Part shown: one piece after another, positions 1 to 7,849 of the stretch | Layout of the letters: each line of letters opens with the position of its first letter | Position numbering within the stretch: position 1 is the stretch's first letter | Notes under the pieces: generated by a model | Told to the model about the DNA's origin: nothing | What the model saw: the letters and a program-made list of their open reading frames with translations, nothing else | The model's database searches: none | Program-made: the position numbers and the translations under genes | Assembly (NCBI GenBank): GCA_964428355.1 | Contig: CAYRYU010000101.1 | Coordinates: 1 to 26,137 of the forward strand | DNA: 26,137 nt | Source of the DNA: CAYRYU01 sp964428355 | Lineage (GTDB): Bacteria; Muiribacteriota; Ozemobacteria; Ozemobacterales; Ozemobacteraceae | Direction of reading: 5' to 3'

Positions 1-71
1 TCCCGGGTCGGGAGTTCGATCGAGGTCTTTTCCTTCGCCTTCGGCGTTTCCATGGAATCTTCGATGCTCAT
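1..71 (-). CDS. Partial CDS, N-terminus of an unidentified protein
   Basis: A minus-strand reading frame opens with ATG at 71 and stays open to the left edge of the window (23 codons). The ATG overlaps the TGA of the peptidase gene in an ATGA arrangement, the usual sign of translational coupling in an operon. The visible N-terminus begins MSIEDSMETPKAKEKTS and is hydrophilic and charged. It has no signal peptide or membrane segment. Too little is present to name a family. A chance open frame of this length is possible, so only the overlap geometry supports it. Confidence 0.4.
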   Translation of the reverse strand, partial: MSIEDSMETPKAKEKTSIELPTR

Positions 72-2209
72 TCGATTCCAAGGACTTTGAAAAGGAAGGC
101 ATACTCGAGGGCGACATCCTTGAGGTAGTCGTAGCGTCCAGAAGCTCCGCCATGACCGGCTGCCATGTTCATCTTGAGGACCAGGAGGTTCCGGTCGGTT
201 TTTACCTCGCGGAGCCGGGCCACCCACTTGGCGGGTTCCCAGTATTTCACACGGGTATCGTTGAGCCCGCCTGTGACGAGGAGGTTGGGATACTCCCTGG
301 GCGTCGTGTTGTCGTAAGGGGAATAGGACGCCATGTAGGCGAATTGGTCCGGCTTCCTGGGGTTTCCCCACTCCTCCCATTCGGTCACCGTGAGGGGGAT
401 CGATTCGTCCAGCATGGTGTTGATGACGTCCACGAAAGGAACCTCGGCGACTACGGCCTTGAAAAGATCCGGGCGCATGGTGGTGACCGCCCCCATCAGA
501 AGCCCGCCTGCACTCATTCCCGATATCGCCAACCGTTCCGGGGAGGTGTAACCCTGGGAAACGAGATGCTCGGCGCAGGCGATGAAGTCGGTAAAGGTGT
601 TCTTCTTCTTCAACATCTTCCCGCTTTCATACCAGGGCCTTCCCAACTCCCCTCCTCCCCGGATGTGGGCAATGGCAAAGGCGAACCCGCGATCGAGCAG
701 GCTGAGCCGATAAGAGGCAAAGTCGGGGTCGTAGCATGTTCCATAAGCACCATAGCCGGTTAGATAGAGGGGTTGCTTCCCGTTTCGCTTCCAGTCCTTC
801 CGAAAGACGATCGAGATCGGGACCTTCGTCCCGTCCGAGGCTGTGGCCTCGATCCTTTCACACCTGTAGTTTCGCGGATCGTAACCCCCCAGCACCTCGA
901 ACTGCTTGAGGAGCTCCAGCTTTCCCGAATCCAGGTGCTGATCGTAGACGGATTTCGGGGTCACGAGGGAATGATAGAAAAAACGGAATTTCGTGGTACT
1001 GAACTCGGGGTTCTTGTCAGGCCAGAATTCGTAGGTGGGCTCGGGGAGCGGCAGGTCCCGGAACGCCCGCTTTTCGAAGTCCCAGGCCCTCATCGTTTTC
1101 AGGCCTTTCCGCCTCTCGATTACCACGGCGAACTTTTCGAACATCTCGATATCATCGATCTTGACGTTGATGTCGTGGGGGATGAAATCCTTCCAGTTTT
1201 CCGCCTCCGTGGCGGAAACCGGGGTCACGCAGATACGGAAGTTCCGGGCGGAATCGTTTGTGACGATGAAGAACCTGTCGTCGTGGTGTTCGATATGGTA
1301 TTCCACATTTTCCCTCCGCCGGGCGAACAGGCGAGGAGCGGTATCCGGGGAATCGGCGTCGATGATCCTGACTTCCGAGCATGTGTTGCTTTGGGACTGG
1401 ATGAAAATGAACCTGTCGCTCCGGGATTTGGAGATGCTGACCTCGAACCTCTCATCTTTTTCCTCGAACACGAGGGGATCCGTTCCGGATGCTGCGCCAA
1501 GAACGTGCTTGAAAACCCGGAAAGGTCGTTGGGCGGAATCGAACGTGGTATAGAAGAATGCCTTGTTGTCGTTCGTCCAGGTGCACCCGTAATACGCTCC
1601 TCCCACGGAGTCCGAAAGGATTCTGCCCGTGGCCATGTCCTTCACGAAGAAGGTGAAGGACTCGCTCCCCGAATAGTCGGTGGAAAAGGCCACCAACCGC
1701 TGGTCAGGGCTGGTCTCGATATCCCCGATGTCGAAGAAAGGCTTTTCCCTGGCAAAAGCATTCCCATCGACCAGGATTTCCTCCGGGGCATCCATGTTTC
1801 CCTTCTTCCGGCAATGGATCTTGTACTGCTTTCCCTTTTCGGTACGGGAGTAATACAGGTATCCTCTGAACGGCATGGGGACCGAAAGATCGGTTTCCTT
1901 GATGCGGGCCACCATCTCCTTGAAAAGTCTCTCTCGTAGCGCCTCTTCGGGTTTCATGACAGCATCGAGATAGGCGTTTTCAGCTTCCAGATGCCTGATC
2001 ACTTCCGAACTCGTTGCGTTCCGAAGCCAGAAATAGGGATCGTTCCAGAACCGGTCATGAAGGAGGATCGGGTGCGGATGCCGCGGAGCCTTTGGAGGAA
2101 CCGGCGTCGCCGCCTGTGCCTGGAGAAGCACAGGGGAGAGGAGCCCGAAGATGACAAAAAGAGAAAAAACCAAAATCGGGGTGCTGTGGTTGAACCTTGA
2201 TCGGATCAT
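68..2209 (-). CDS. Prolyl oligopeptidase family (S9A, oligopeptidase B-like) serine peptidase, exported
   Basis: A 713-residue serine peptidase that should cleave short peptides after basic or prolyl residues. The N-terminus has a signal peptide (hydrophobic stretch ILVFSLFVIFGLLSPVLL, then AQA as likely cleavage site), so it probably acts in the periplasm. A beta-propeller region follows at about 40-440, then an alpha/beta hydrolase domain. The catalytic triad is readable: Ser566 in GMSAGG, Asp651 in GGLNDTRV, His686 in AAGHGG. Spacing and length fit oligopeptidase B (PtrB family). The ATG at 2209 was chosen because it follows an AGAGG element and opens with the signal peptide; the frame otherwise runs on through the N gap. 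The downstream gene overlaps its stop. Oligopeptidase B versus prolyl oligopeptidase specificity cannot be settled by eye. Confidence 0.93.
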   Translation of the reverse strand: MIRSRFNHSTPILVFSLFVIFGLLSPVLLQAQAATPVPPKAPRHPHPILLHDRFWNDPYFWLRNATSSEVIRHLEAENAYLDAVMKPEEALRERLFKEMVARIKETDLSVPMPFRGYLYYSRTEKGKQYKIHCRKKGNMDAPEEILVDGNAFAREKPFFDIGDIETSPDQRLVAFSTDYSGSESFTFFVKDMATGRILSDSVGGAYYGCTWTNDNKAFFYTTFDSAQRPFRVFKHVLGAASGTDPLVFEEKDERFEVSISKSRSDRFIFIQSQSNTCSEVRIIDADSPDTAPRLFARRRENVEYHIEHHDDRFFIVTNDSARNFRICVTPVSATEAENWKDFIPHDINVKIDDIEMFEKFAVVIERRKGLKTMRAWDFEKRAFRDLPLPEPTYEFWPDKNPEFSTTKFRFFYHSLVTPKSVYDQHLDSGKLELLKQFEVLGGYDPRNYRCERIEATASDGTKVPISIVFRKDWKRNGKQPLYLTGYGAYGTCYDPDFASYRLSLLDRGFAFAIAHIRGGGELGRPWYESGKMLKKKNTFTDFIACAEHLVSQGYTSPERLAISGMSAGGLLMGAVTTMRPDLFKAVVAEVPFVDVINTMLDESIPLTVTEWEEWGNPRKPDQFAYMASYSPYDNTTPREYPNLLVTGGLNDTRVKYWEPAKWVARLREVKTDRNLLVLKMNMAAGHGGASGRYDYLKDVALEYAFLFKVLGIE

Positions 2210-2273
2210 CTGTCGCCTCTGCTGATCGGGGACCTCGGAAAGAGCGGTCTTTGCGCCCCCGCGAATTCGAGCC

Positions 2274-2303
2274 ATTGTAACGGAAAGCCCCCTGTTCGGG
2301 CAA
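2274..2303 (-). promoter_or_regulatory. Probable sigma70-type promoter of the S9 peptidase gene
   Basis: On the minus strand a -35 like TTGCCC (2298-2303) is separated by 18 bp from a strong -10, TACAAT (2274-2279). Transcription would begin near 2267, giving a leader of about 58 nt before the ATG at 2209. Judged by eye against the sigma70 consensus. Confidence 0.45.
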
Positions 2304-2342
2304 GGAGTTGCCATGACTTTGAGCGACGATTTCCGTTGCCCT

Positions 2343-2442
2343 NNNNNNNNNNNNNNNNNNNNNNNNNNNNNNNNNNNNNNNNNNNNNNNNNNNNNNNNNN
2401 NNNNNNNNNNNNNNNNNNNNNNNNNNNNNNNNNNNNNNNNNN
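2343..2442. other. Assembly gap (100 N)
   Basis: Exactly 100 undetermined bases, the conventional filler for a scaffold gap of unknown size. It sits between the divergent peptidase and tlyA genes, so the true intergenic length and any gene inside it are unknown. Confidence 0.98.
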
Positions 2443-2456
2443 GTGGAAATCTTCGG

Positions 2457-2485
2457 TTGTCTCCCTGAGGAATTCCCTTTATCCT
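2457..2485 (+). promoter_or_regulatory. Candidate promoter of tlyA, close to the start codon
   Basis: TTGTCT (2457-2462) and TATCCT (2480-2485) are 17 bp apart. The -10 ends only 7 bases before the ATG at 2493, so a transcript would begin at or next to the start codon. No Shine-Dalgarno sequence lies in front of that ATG, which is consistent with leaderless initiation. Confidence 0.35.
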
Positions 2486-2492
2486 CATTGTC

Positions 2493-3299
2493 ATGGGCGA
2501 AAAGCGCGTGAAGAAACTCAGGGTGGATGAACTAGTCGTGAAGGCCGGCCTGGCAACCGACCTGGAAAGCGCGAGGAGACTGATCATGGCCGGCGAGATC
2601 AGGTCAGGGGACCGCGTTCTCGACAAGGCGGGGGAGAAAATTCCCCAGGATCTCCCCCTCGAAAGGAAACCCCGGACCCTCCAGGTTTCCCGGGGGGCAA
2701 GGAAGCTGGCCCACGCTCTCGATGCGTTTCTGACCCCGGTCGGTGGGACCCGCTGCCTCGACATCGGGGCATCCACCGGCGGATTCACCTCCGTCCTGCT
2801 CAATGCCGGTGCGGTCGAGGTGACCGCCCTCGATGTCGGATACGGATTGATCGACACCGGATTGAGGAACGACCCCAGGGTGAGGGTGATCGAGCGGACG
2901 AACTTCCGAACCATCCCGGACGACTTCTTCCCGGAACCCTTCGATCTGATAGTGGCTGACGTTTCCTTCATCTCGCTGCGAATGATAATTCCCCGGGCTT
3001 TCCAATTCCTCAAGGAGGGGGGAAGCCTTCTCGCGCTCATCAAACCCCAGTTCGAGGCCCCCCCGGAAAAAGTGGAACAGGGGGGTATCGTACGCGAGTT
3101 CCAGACGCATTGCGATGTGGTGATCCTCCTCGCGGAGGCCCTGGGGAAAGAGGGATTCTACCTTCACGCGATCGACCCGATTCCGGTCGAGGACCCAAAA
3201 AAGAACCTCGAGATTTTCTCGCACTGGAGAAGGGAACCTTCTCCGTTCGGGGAAGAAACCATCGTGAAAACGATCGAGACGGCCCACGAAAGAGGGTAG
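2493..3299 (+). CDS. tlyA: TlyA family rRNA (cytidine-2'-O)-methyltransferase
   Basis: A 268-residue protein of the TlyA/hemolysin A family. Known members 2'-O-methylate cytidines of 16S and/or 23S rRNA with S-adenosylmethionine; the hemolysin name is historical. Residues about 7-65 form an S4 RNA-binding domain (LRVDELVVKAGLA, then SARRLIMAGEI). The rest is an FtsJ-like Rossmann methyltransferase: SAM-binding motif DIGASTGGFT near 90, ALDVGYG near 113, ADVSFISL near 152, and IKPQFE near 182. Full length for the family. It is convergent with the HDOD gene, leaving 30 bp between stop codons. ATG 2493 has no Shine-Dalgarno; GTG 2508 is an alternative but would remove part of the S4 start. Confidence 0.93.
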   Translation: MGEKRVKKLRVDELVVKAGLATDLESARRLIMAGEIRSGDRVLDKAGEKIPQDLPLERKPRTLQVSRGARKLAHALDAFLTPVGGTRCLDIGASTGGFTSVLLNAGAVEVTALDVGYGLIDTGLRNDPRVRVIERTNFRTIPDDFFPEPFDLIVADVSFISLRMIIPRAFQFLKEGGSLLALIKPQFEAPPEKVEQGGIVREFQTHCDVVILLAEALGKEGFYLHAIDPIPVEDPKKNLEIFSHWRREPSPFGEETIVKTIETAHERG

Positions 3300-3329
3300 C
3301 GCGGGACCACGGGATGCCTGGGAGCAGGT

Positions 3330-4481
3330 TCAATCCGGGGCGAGTCCGCCGGAGGAGATGAAGGAATCATATTCCTTCTTCAGGCTGTCGAGAAGCTCCT
3401 GGGTCGAGATCTTTTCCTCGAGTTGGCCGAAAAAGGTTCGTAGTTTCTGGTAGAACGGGGTTGGGGGAATTCCCTCGACGCATTGGTTGAGGAACCCGTT
3501 TGCACAGAAAACCGGCCCGGCGATTGAGTCCCAGGAGGGGTCCTGGAGGGAATGGTGGTTGGCCACGACCTTGGAGAGATACTCCGGGAACCCCCACTTC
3601 TCAAGCAGTCTCCTCCCGAGCTCGGGATGATCGATGGAGAATACCTCCATTTCGGCTTCACAGGAGCGCTTTTTCCCCTCCCGGATCAGGCTCCTGACCT
3701 TTTCGAAATCCTTGGGATGGTAGAAGGCCAGGGCGAAACTCCCGATATCGTGAAGCAGTCCGGCCAGGCGGACTTTCCCGAGCGCCATCCGATCCGCTTT
3801 CGCCTTGGTCGCAAGGAAACCCGCCAGGTGTGCGCACGCCCTCCCATGGTCCAGGACTTCTTTCTGGACTCCCAGGAAGGATGTCACGCCCTTGAAGACA
3901 TTGAAGACCAGGATCTGCTTGATTCCGTCCATTCCCAGGAATGCGAGTGCCGCGGAAAGGGTCTCGACGCGGCTCCTCCTCATGAAAAATGCGGAATTCG
4001 AGGACTTGAGGATCTGTGAGGCGAGGCCCGGGTCCTGGTTCGTGAGCTTTTCAAGTTCGGCAAAATCCGTTTCCGGTCTGTTGAGCCTCTGCAGGATCTC
4101 GAAAGCGCTCGAGTTCAGCTGGGGCACCGCCTCCATCTCCTTCAGGATCTTGGACGCGGTCTCATCTCCCCTGATCTGCTGAAGAGCCGCCTGGATGTTG
4201 GGAAGGACGGAAAGCCCGGCCTTCCGGAAAGGAAGCTGTTCGGGGTTCTCGGTGACGATTTTCAGGTTCGTCAGCGAGGAGACCTCGATCAGGACCATCA
4301 GGGAGGTTGCCTCCAGGAATGCCCCGTGGTCCAGGGTGAAGATCAGGTTCCGGAACTTCCTCGCAAAGGTGCGAAGGGCTGTCAGAACGGGATGATTCGC
4401 CCCAAGGGCCGGAAGGATCGTGATGACCTCGAGGGTTCCCCCGCTGTGATCCCGGGCCTGGAACTGCTGCTGCCCGGTCAT
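3330..4481 (-). CDS. STAS-like domain plus HDOD domain signalling protein
   Basis: A 383-residue soluble protein with two parts. Residues about 10-105 resemble a STAS/anti-sigma-antagonist-like fold (LEVITILPAL, then a helix-rich segment ending PNIQAALQQI). From about 115 to 320 it is an HDOD domain, a non-catalytic relative of HD phosphohydrolases used in bacterial signalling: AVPQLNSSAFEILQRLN, LTNQDPGLASQILKSSNSAF, LAFLGMDGIKQIL, LAGLLHDIGSFALAF. ATG 4481 was chosen over an in-frame TTG at 4502 because GGGGGA precedes it. It is the last gene of a three-gene unit, 24 bp after the deoxyhypusine-synthase-like gene. Its target is unknown; HDOD proteins commonly act in motility, chemotaxis or nucleotide second-messenger pathways. 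The STAS assignment is less certain than HDOD. Confidence 0.85.
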   Translation of the reverse strand: MTGQQQFQARDHSGGTLEVITILPALGANHPVLTALRTFARKFRNLIFTLDHGAFLEATSLMVLIEVSSLTNLKIVTENPEQLPFRKAGLSVLPNIQAALQQIRGDETASKILKEMEAVPQLNSSAFEILQRLNRPETDFAELEKLTNQDPGLASQILKSSNSAFFMRRSRVETLSAALAFLGMDGIKQILVFNVFKGVTSFLGVQKEVLDHGRACAHLAGFLATKAKADRMALGKVRLAGLLHDIGSFALAFYHPKDFEKVRSLIREGKKRSCEAEMEVFSIDHPELGRRLLEKWGFPEYLSKVVANHHSLQDPSWDSIAGPVFCANGFLNQCVEGIPPTPFYQKLRTFFGQLEEKISTQELLDSLKKEYDSFISSGGLAPD

Positions 4482-4505
4482 CGCTTTTCCCCCGTCGGAC
4501 AACGG

Positions 4506-5633
4506 TTATTTCCGCTTCTTCTTGGCGGCCTGGTACTCTCCACGGAGTCTGTCGACGACCGCGGGGAGTTTGTCGAACAGCCGCTTTAGGCGCCTGGGAC
4601 GGGCTCTGGAGAGCGCATAGGTCGCGATGATCGGAAGGGAAACCGTCGAGTCGACATAACAGACAACCGTGTCAGGAAGGCTCTCGGGGTTGACCTTCCC
4701 CCAGCTCACGGCTTCGGACGGGGTCGCTCCGGAAAGGCCCCCGGTGTCGGGTCTCGCGTCGGTGAGTTGAAGGAAGTAGTCGTGACCTTCCTCCTTGATT
4801 CCAAGGACTTCCTGGATCTGGGGCTCGGTCTGGAGCATGAAATTCTTCGGTGATCCCCCCCCGCAGATGAAGACCGCGCTCTTCCCGCCCGACCGTTTCG
4901 CGTCCAGGACGATTCCAGCGGTTTCGTTCACGTCGATGCTCGGATCGATCGCCAGCTTGTTCCCATCGAGGGCAAGGGCGGCGACGTTCATTCCGATCGA
5001 ACTGTCACCGGGGCTGGAGGTATAGATGGGGACACCGGCTTCGTATGCCGCCGAAAGGAGGCTCATGTTCTCGAGTCCGAGACGTTTTTCCCGCTCCCGG
5101 ACGAACTTCCCGATCAGATGGTGGAAATGCGCGGTCCCCATCGTCATCTGGAAGGCCGGTGCCTTGATGATCTCGCGGAAAAAGGAGTCGGTGTTGAGGA
5201 GGACCCGGTAATCGAACACGACGTCGTAGATCCGCACCACACCGTGCTTTCGCAGCTCGATGTCGTTGAAGAAGGGGGAACCCGCGAACAGTTCCTCTCC
5301 GATTCCGAAGTGGGTGTCGTGGTAGAGGTTGGCTCCGGTGGAGATGATCCAGTCGACGAACCCGGCCTTGATCAAAGGGATGATGCAGGATTTGCCGAGC
5401 CCCGCAGGGGTCAGTGCCCCCGCCAGGCTCATTCCGACCGTGACGTCCGGGCGGAGCATCTTGTCGGAAAAGAGGCGGCATCCTTCCCTCATCCGCCCTG
5501 CATTGTAGGCGAGGAAAGCGTTGTCGACGAGATCGGGGACCGAAAGTCCCTTTTTGACCAACGTGGGATCGATCTGTCTTCCGGAAAGGAAGGGATTGGA
5601 TCTAATGGGCTTCCGGGGCTTCTTGGGCTTCAT
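4506..5633 (-). CDS. Deoxyhypusine synthase family protein (bacterial homologue, possible homospermidine synthase)
   Basis: A 375-residue member of the deoxyhypusine synthase family. Eukaryotic and archaeal members transfer the aminobutyl group of spermidine to eIF5A using NAD. Bacteria lack eIF5A, and bacterial homologues are thought to make polyamines such as homospermidine. The segment EAVSWGKVNPESL carries the lysine matching the enzyme-imino intermediate lysine in the SWGK motif. Other family landmarks are GMSLAGALTPAG, STGANLYHD, TSSPGDSSIGMNVAAL and FICGGGSPKNF. Lys/Pro/Arg-rich ends flank the core. ATG 5633 has AGGAAA upstream. It lies 21 bp after the GAF-PAS gene and 24 bp before the HDOD gene, so a polyamine enzyme is embedded in a signalling unit. 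The family is certain; the substrate is not. Confidence 0.88.
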   Translation of the reverse strand: MKPKKPRKPIRSNPFLSGRQIDPTLVKKGLSVPDLVDNAFLAYNAGRMREGCRLFSDKMLRPDVTVGMSLAGALTPAGLGKSCIIPLIKAGFVDWIISTGANLYHDTHFGIGEELFAGSPFFNDIELRKHGVVRIYDVVFDYRVLLNTDSFFREIIKAPAFQMTMGTAHFHHLIGKFVREREKRLGLENMSLLSAAYEAGVPIYTSSPGDSSIGMNVAALALDGNKLAIDPSIDVNETAGIVLDAKRSGGKSAVFICGGGSPKNFMLQTEPQIQEVLGIKEEGHDYFLQLTDARPDTGGLSGATPSEAVSWGKVNPESLPDTVVCYVDSTVSLPIIATYALSRARPRRLKRLFDKLPAVVDRLRGEYQAAKKKRK

Positions 5634-5654
5634 TTTGAGTTTCCTGAGGGGGTG

Positions 5655-6557
5655 TCAGGGCATCCGGTCCGTGGGAAGGCTGGTTGGATCGGGAAGGGAG
5701 TTGTGGCAATCGTTGATGATGACGATGATCTTCTCGACCATCAGCCTGGCGTTCTTTGCCGTCAGGATGATGTACGGGGTTTTTCCGCCCGAAAAGGTCT
5801 TGTCGAGGTTGTGCTCGATCATCTTGTCGATCTCGTTCTTGATGCCTGCCCACTGTGGGAAGACGTCGATGAACTTCCGTCCCTTGACCGACTGCTCGTT
5901 CAGACCACCCGTCAGCCCCTCGGCCGCTCTCCGGTTTATATGCTCGATCCGGCCTTCGAGGTCATGGATGATGACCTTCTCCGTGATGTGCTCGACGATG
6001 TCGAAGGCATTCGACTGCTCTTCGAGAATCCGTTCCATGAGCCGGGCATTCATGATGGCGATGCCCGAAATGGTCGAAAAATTCTTGAGGATCCGTTGGT
6101 CTTCCTGGGAGAAACTGCCTCCCCGCTTGTTGATGACCTGAAAAACGCCGATCAGATCACCGTTGATGATGAGCGGGAAGGTGAGAATATTCCGTGTCTT
6201 GTGGTGGAATGTCTCGTCGACCTGCTTGTTGAACTTCAACCCCGGAGAGATCTTGGAAAGGTCGGCATAAGCGTCGGGGATGTTCAGGCTGATCCGGTGC
6301 AGGGCGGTGTAACCCGCGATCGAACCGGTGTCGACGTTGAGGACGATCCTTTCCACGCGGTCGCTGAGGATGACCTGGGAGATCATAAGTTTCTCGATCG
6401 GGTCGACGAGGAAGAGGGTGGCCCCTTCGGAATCCAGGAGCTCTTGGACTTCCTTGACCACCTGGGTCAGGAGTCCTTCGACATCGAAATTGGTCAGGAG
6501 CTTCTCGGCGATCGAAAAAATCTTCTCGAGACTCGTAATCGTGCGATGAGTATCCAA
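5655..6557 (-). CDS. GAF-PAS domain sensor/regulatory protein, no output domain
   Basis: A 300-residue cytoplasmic protein. Residues about 20-170 form a GAF domain (LLTNFDVEGLLTQVV, GATLFLVDPIEKLM, GSIAGYTAL, PLIINGDLIGVFQVINK). A short coiled helix (ERILEEQSNAFDIVEHI) leads to a PAS domain at about 185-290 (VIIHDLEGRIEHINRRAAEGLTG). No kinase, cyclase, GGDEF or DNA-binding domain follows, so it likely acts through a partner, perhaps the HDOD protein encoded in the same unit (inference). Initiation is at TTG (6557-6555): GGAGGT lies 6 bases upstream and no in-frame ATG comes earlier in the domain. First gene of the unit running to 3330. Confidence 0.85.
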   Translation of the reverse strand: MDTHRTITSLEKIFSIAEKLLTNFDVEGLLTQVVKEVQELLDSEGATLFLVDPIEKLMISQVILSDRVERIVLNVDTGSIAGYTALHRISLNIPDAYADLSKISPGLKFNKQVDETFHHKTRNILTFPLIINGDLIGVFQVINKRGGSFSQEDQRILKNFSTISGIAIMNARLMERILEEQSNAFDIVEHITEKVIIHDLEGRIEHINRRAAEGLTGGLNEQSVKGRKFIDVFPQWAGIKNEIDKMIEHNLDKTFSGGKTPYIILTAKNARLMVEKIIVIINDCHNSLPDPTSLPTDRMP

Positions 6558-6563
6558 AATCAG

Positions 6564-6569
6564 ACCTCC
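6564..6569 (-). promoter_or_regulatory. Ribosome binding site that fixes a TTG start
   Basis: GGAGGT on the minus strand, within a longer GGGGAGGTC, lies 6 bases before the TTG at 6557. Its strength and spacing are the reason for choosing this rare start codon for the GAF-PAS gene. Confidence 0.75.
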
Positions 6570-6591
6570 CCAAAAGGAAAAATGAAACGAA

Positions 6592-6620
6592 ATTGTACAA
6601 AGAATGCCCCATGGAGAAAA
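6592..6620 (-). promoter_or_regulatory. Weak candidate promoter of the GAF-PAS/DHS/HDOD unit
   Basis: The -10 TACAAT (6592-6597) matches well, but the -35 at 17 bp spacing is only TTTTCT (6615-6620). It sits in the 91-bp gap between the GT4 gene and the GAF-PAS gene, where a promoter for the latter is expected. The TACAAT hexamer is the same as in the peptidase promoter candidate. Confidence 0.3.
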
Positions 6621-6648
6621 AGCAGTAACATGATATCAGAATTCGCCC

Positions 6649-7848
6649 TCATGTTTCCGGAAATTTTTCAAAATTTTCCGCCAACCGGGAAACCATCATT
6701 TCACGGGTGAAACGGGCTTCGACCACCTCCCGGTTCGCCCTGGCCGCGGCGGACATCTCCGCAAAATTCTCCCCCAGGCGAATCGCGGCGGTGGCGAGGG
6801 CTTCGGGAGATGAAGGGTCGAAGAAGAGATTCCCGGGAATGTTTCCCAGGATCTCCTTGCCTTCACCCCGGATGCCGAACAGGATGGGCCTGCCGGCGGC
6901 CATGTAGTCGAAAACCTTTGAGGGAATGGTCTTGTCCATCGTTCCATCGTCCTTGAGGAGCAGAACCAGCGCTGAACAGGAGCACATCAGGCGGATCGCC
7001 TCGTCCTTCACCACGGGCCCTGAGAATTCCACGTTGTCCAGGCCCTTTTCCCGGGCTGCGGCTTCCAGCGCGGACCGTTCGACCCCTTCCCCGACAAGGG
7101 AGAAACGGAACCTGCCGACTCCCTTCGATCGCAATCGCTGAGCCGCATCGATCACCAGGGCGAGGTTCTGGCAGTATCCCATGTTTCCCACATAAAGGAT
7201 TTCGATGACCCCGGGTTGGGATGGAACAAAACTCATCTCACGGCACCTATCGAGGAAATGCCGGGGGATTCCGTTGTACACGACTACGGGTTTCTGCCCG
7301 GGTCGGGCCTTGGCGATGTAATCCGCCATCGGCTTCGCAACGCACGAAATCATGCGGGCCCTTCCGTAAATCCACAGCTCCGCCAGCTTGGCGAGCCGGA
7401 AGAGGATCCCCCGTGAACTGATCTTTCCGGTCGTGGCCGCAGAATCCGGCCAGATGTCGCGGATGTCGAGACAGAAACGGGCCCTTTTGGACAGGGCGAT
7501 GAAATACCCGGCGATGGCGACAAAAAGGGGCGGGCTGGAGGCCCAGACGATGTCGAAACGTCGGGGATGCCGCCGGGCGGCTGCGAGAGCCCCGACCATG
7601 AAGGAGAGGTAATGGAGGATATACTCCCACTTGCTCTTTCCCGCAGGCTTGAAAAGGGGGACCCGTGTCACCGATATTTGGCCGGTGTCGGCGCTCCCGG
7701 CACCCGCCACGATGCCCTTGTGGGGTTCCCCGGCGATGACGTGCACCCGATGCCCCTTTTCCGCCAACAGGTCCGCCGTCTCTTTGATCCGGAATGCCGC
7801 CGCGGTAACGTCGGGAGAGTAGAACTGTGAAACGATGAGGATATCCAT
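6649..7848 (-). CDS. Glycosyltransferase family 4 protein (WbuB-like)
   Basis: A 399-residue GT-B fold glycosyltransferase that should move a sugar from a nucleotide sugar onto a growing surface polysaccharide or its lipid carrier at the inner membrane face. The N-terminal domain opens MDILIVSQFYSPDVTAAAFR, followed by CLDIRDIWPDSA near 125-140, typical of WbuB-like GT4 enzymes. The C-terminal donor domain has VYNGIPRHF, ILYVGNMGYCQNL, FSLVGEGVER and the nucleotide-sugar segment SKVFDYMAAGRPILFG. Full length. ATG 7848 lies 1 base beyond the TGA of the heparinase-like gene, with AAGG inside that gene as ribosome site, so the two are translationally coupled. Last gene of the wecC unit. Acceptor and donor sugars cannot be read. 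Confidence 0.9.
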   Translation of the reverse strand: MDILIVSQFYSPDVTAAAFRIKETADLLAEKGHRVHVIAGEPHKGIVAGAGSADTGQISVTRVPLFKPAGKSKWEYILHYLSFMVGALAAARRHPRRFDIVWASSPPLFVAIAGYFIALSKRARFCLDIRDIWPDSAATTGKISSRGILFRLAKLAELWIYGRARMISCVAKPMADYIAKARPGQKPVVVYNGIPRHFLDRCREMSFVPSQPGVIEILYVGNMGYCQNLALVIDAAQRLRSKGVGRFRFSLVGEGVERSALEAAAREKGLDNVEFSGPVVKDEAIRLMCSCSALVLLLKDDGTMDKTIPSKVFDYMAAGRPILFGIRGEGKEILGNIPGNLFFDPSSPEALATAAIRLGENFAEMSAAARANREVVEARFTREMMVSRLAENFEKFPET

Positions 7849-7849
7849 G

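Noticed and set aside
68..3043. A 991-codon minus-strand open frame running through the first N gap into tlyA
   Set aside because: Upstream of 2209 it is a shadow frame: it crosses 100 N of unknown length and lies antisense to tlyA. The signal peptide and ribosome site place the true peptidase start at 2209.
5118..6710. Long plus-strand frames opposite real genes (also at 10684-11988, 12179-13747 and 23644-25236)
   Set aside because: They lie on or across well-supported genes with recognisable motifs. High GC at third positions leaves shadow frames open; their translations show no domain motifs.
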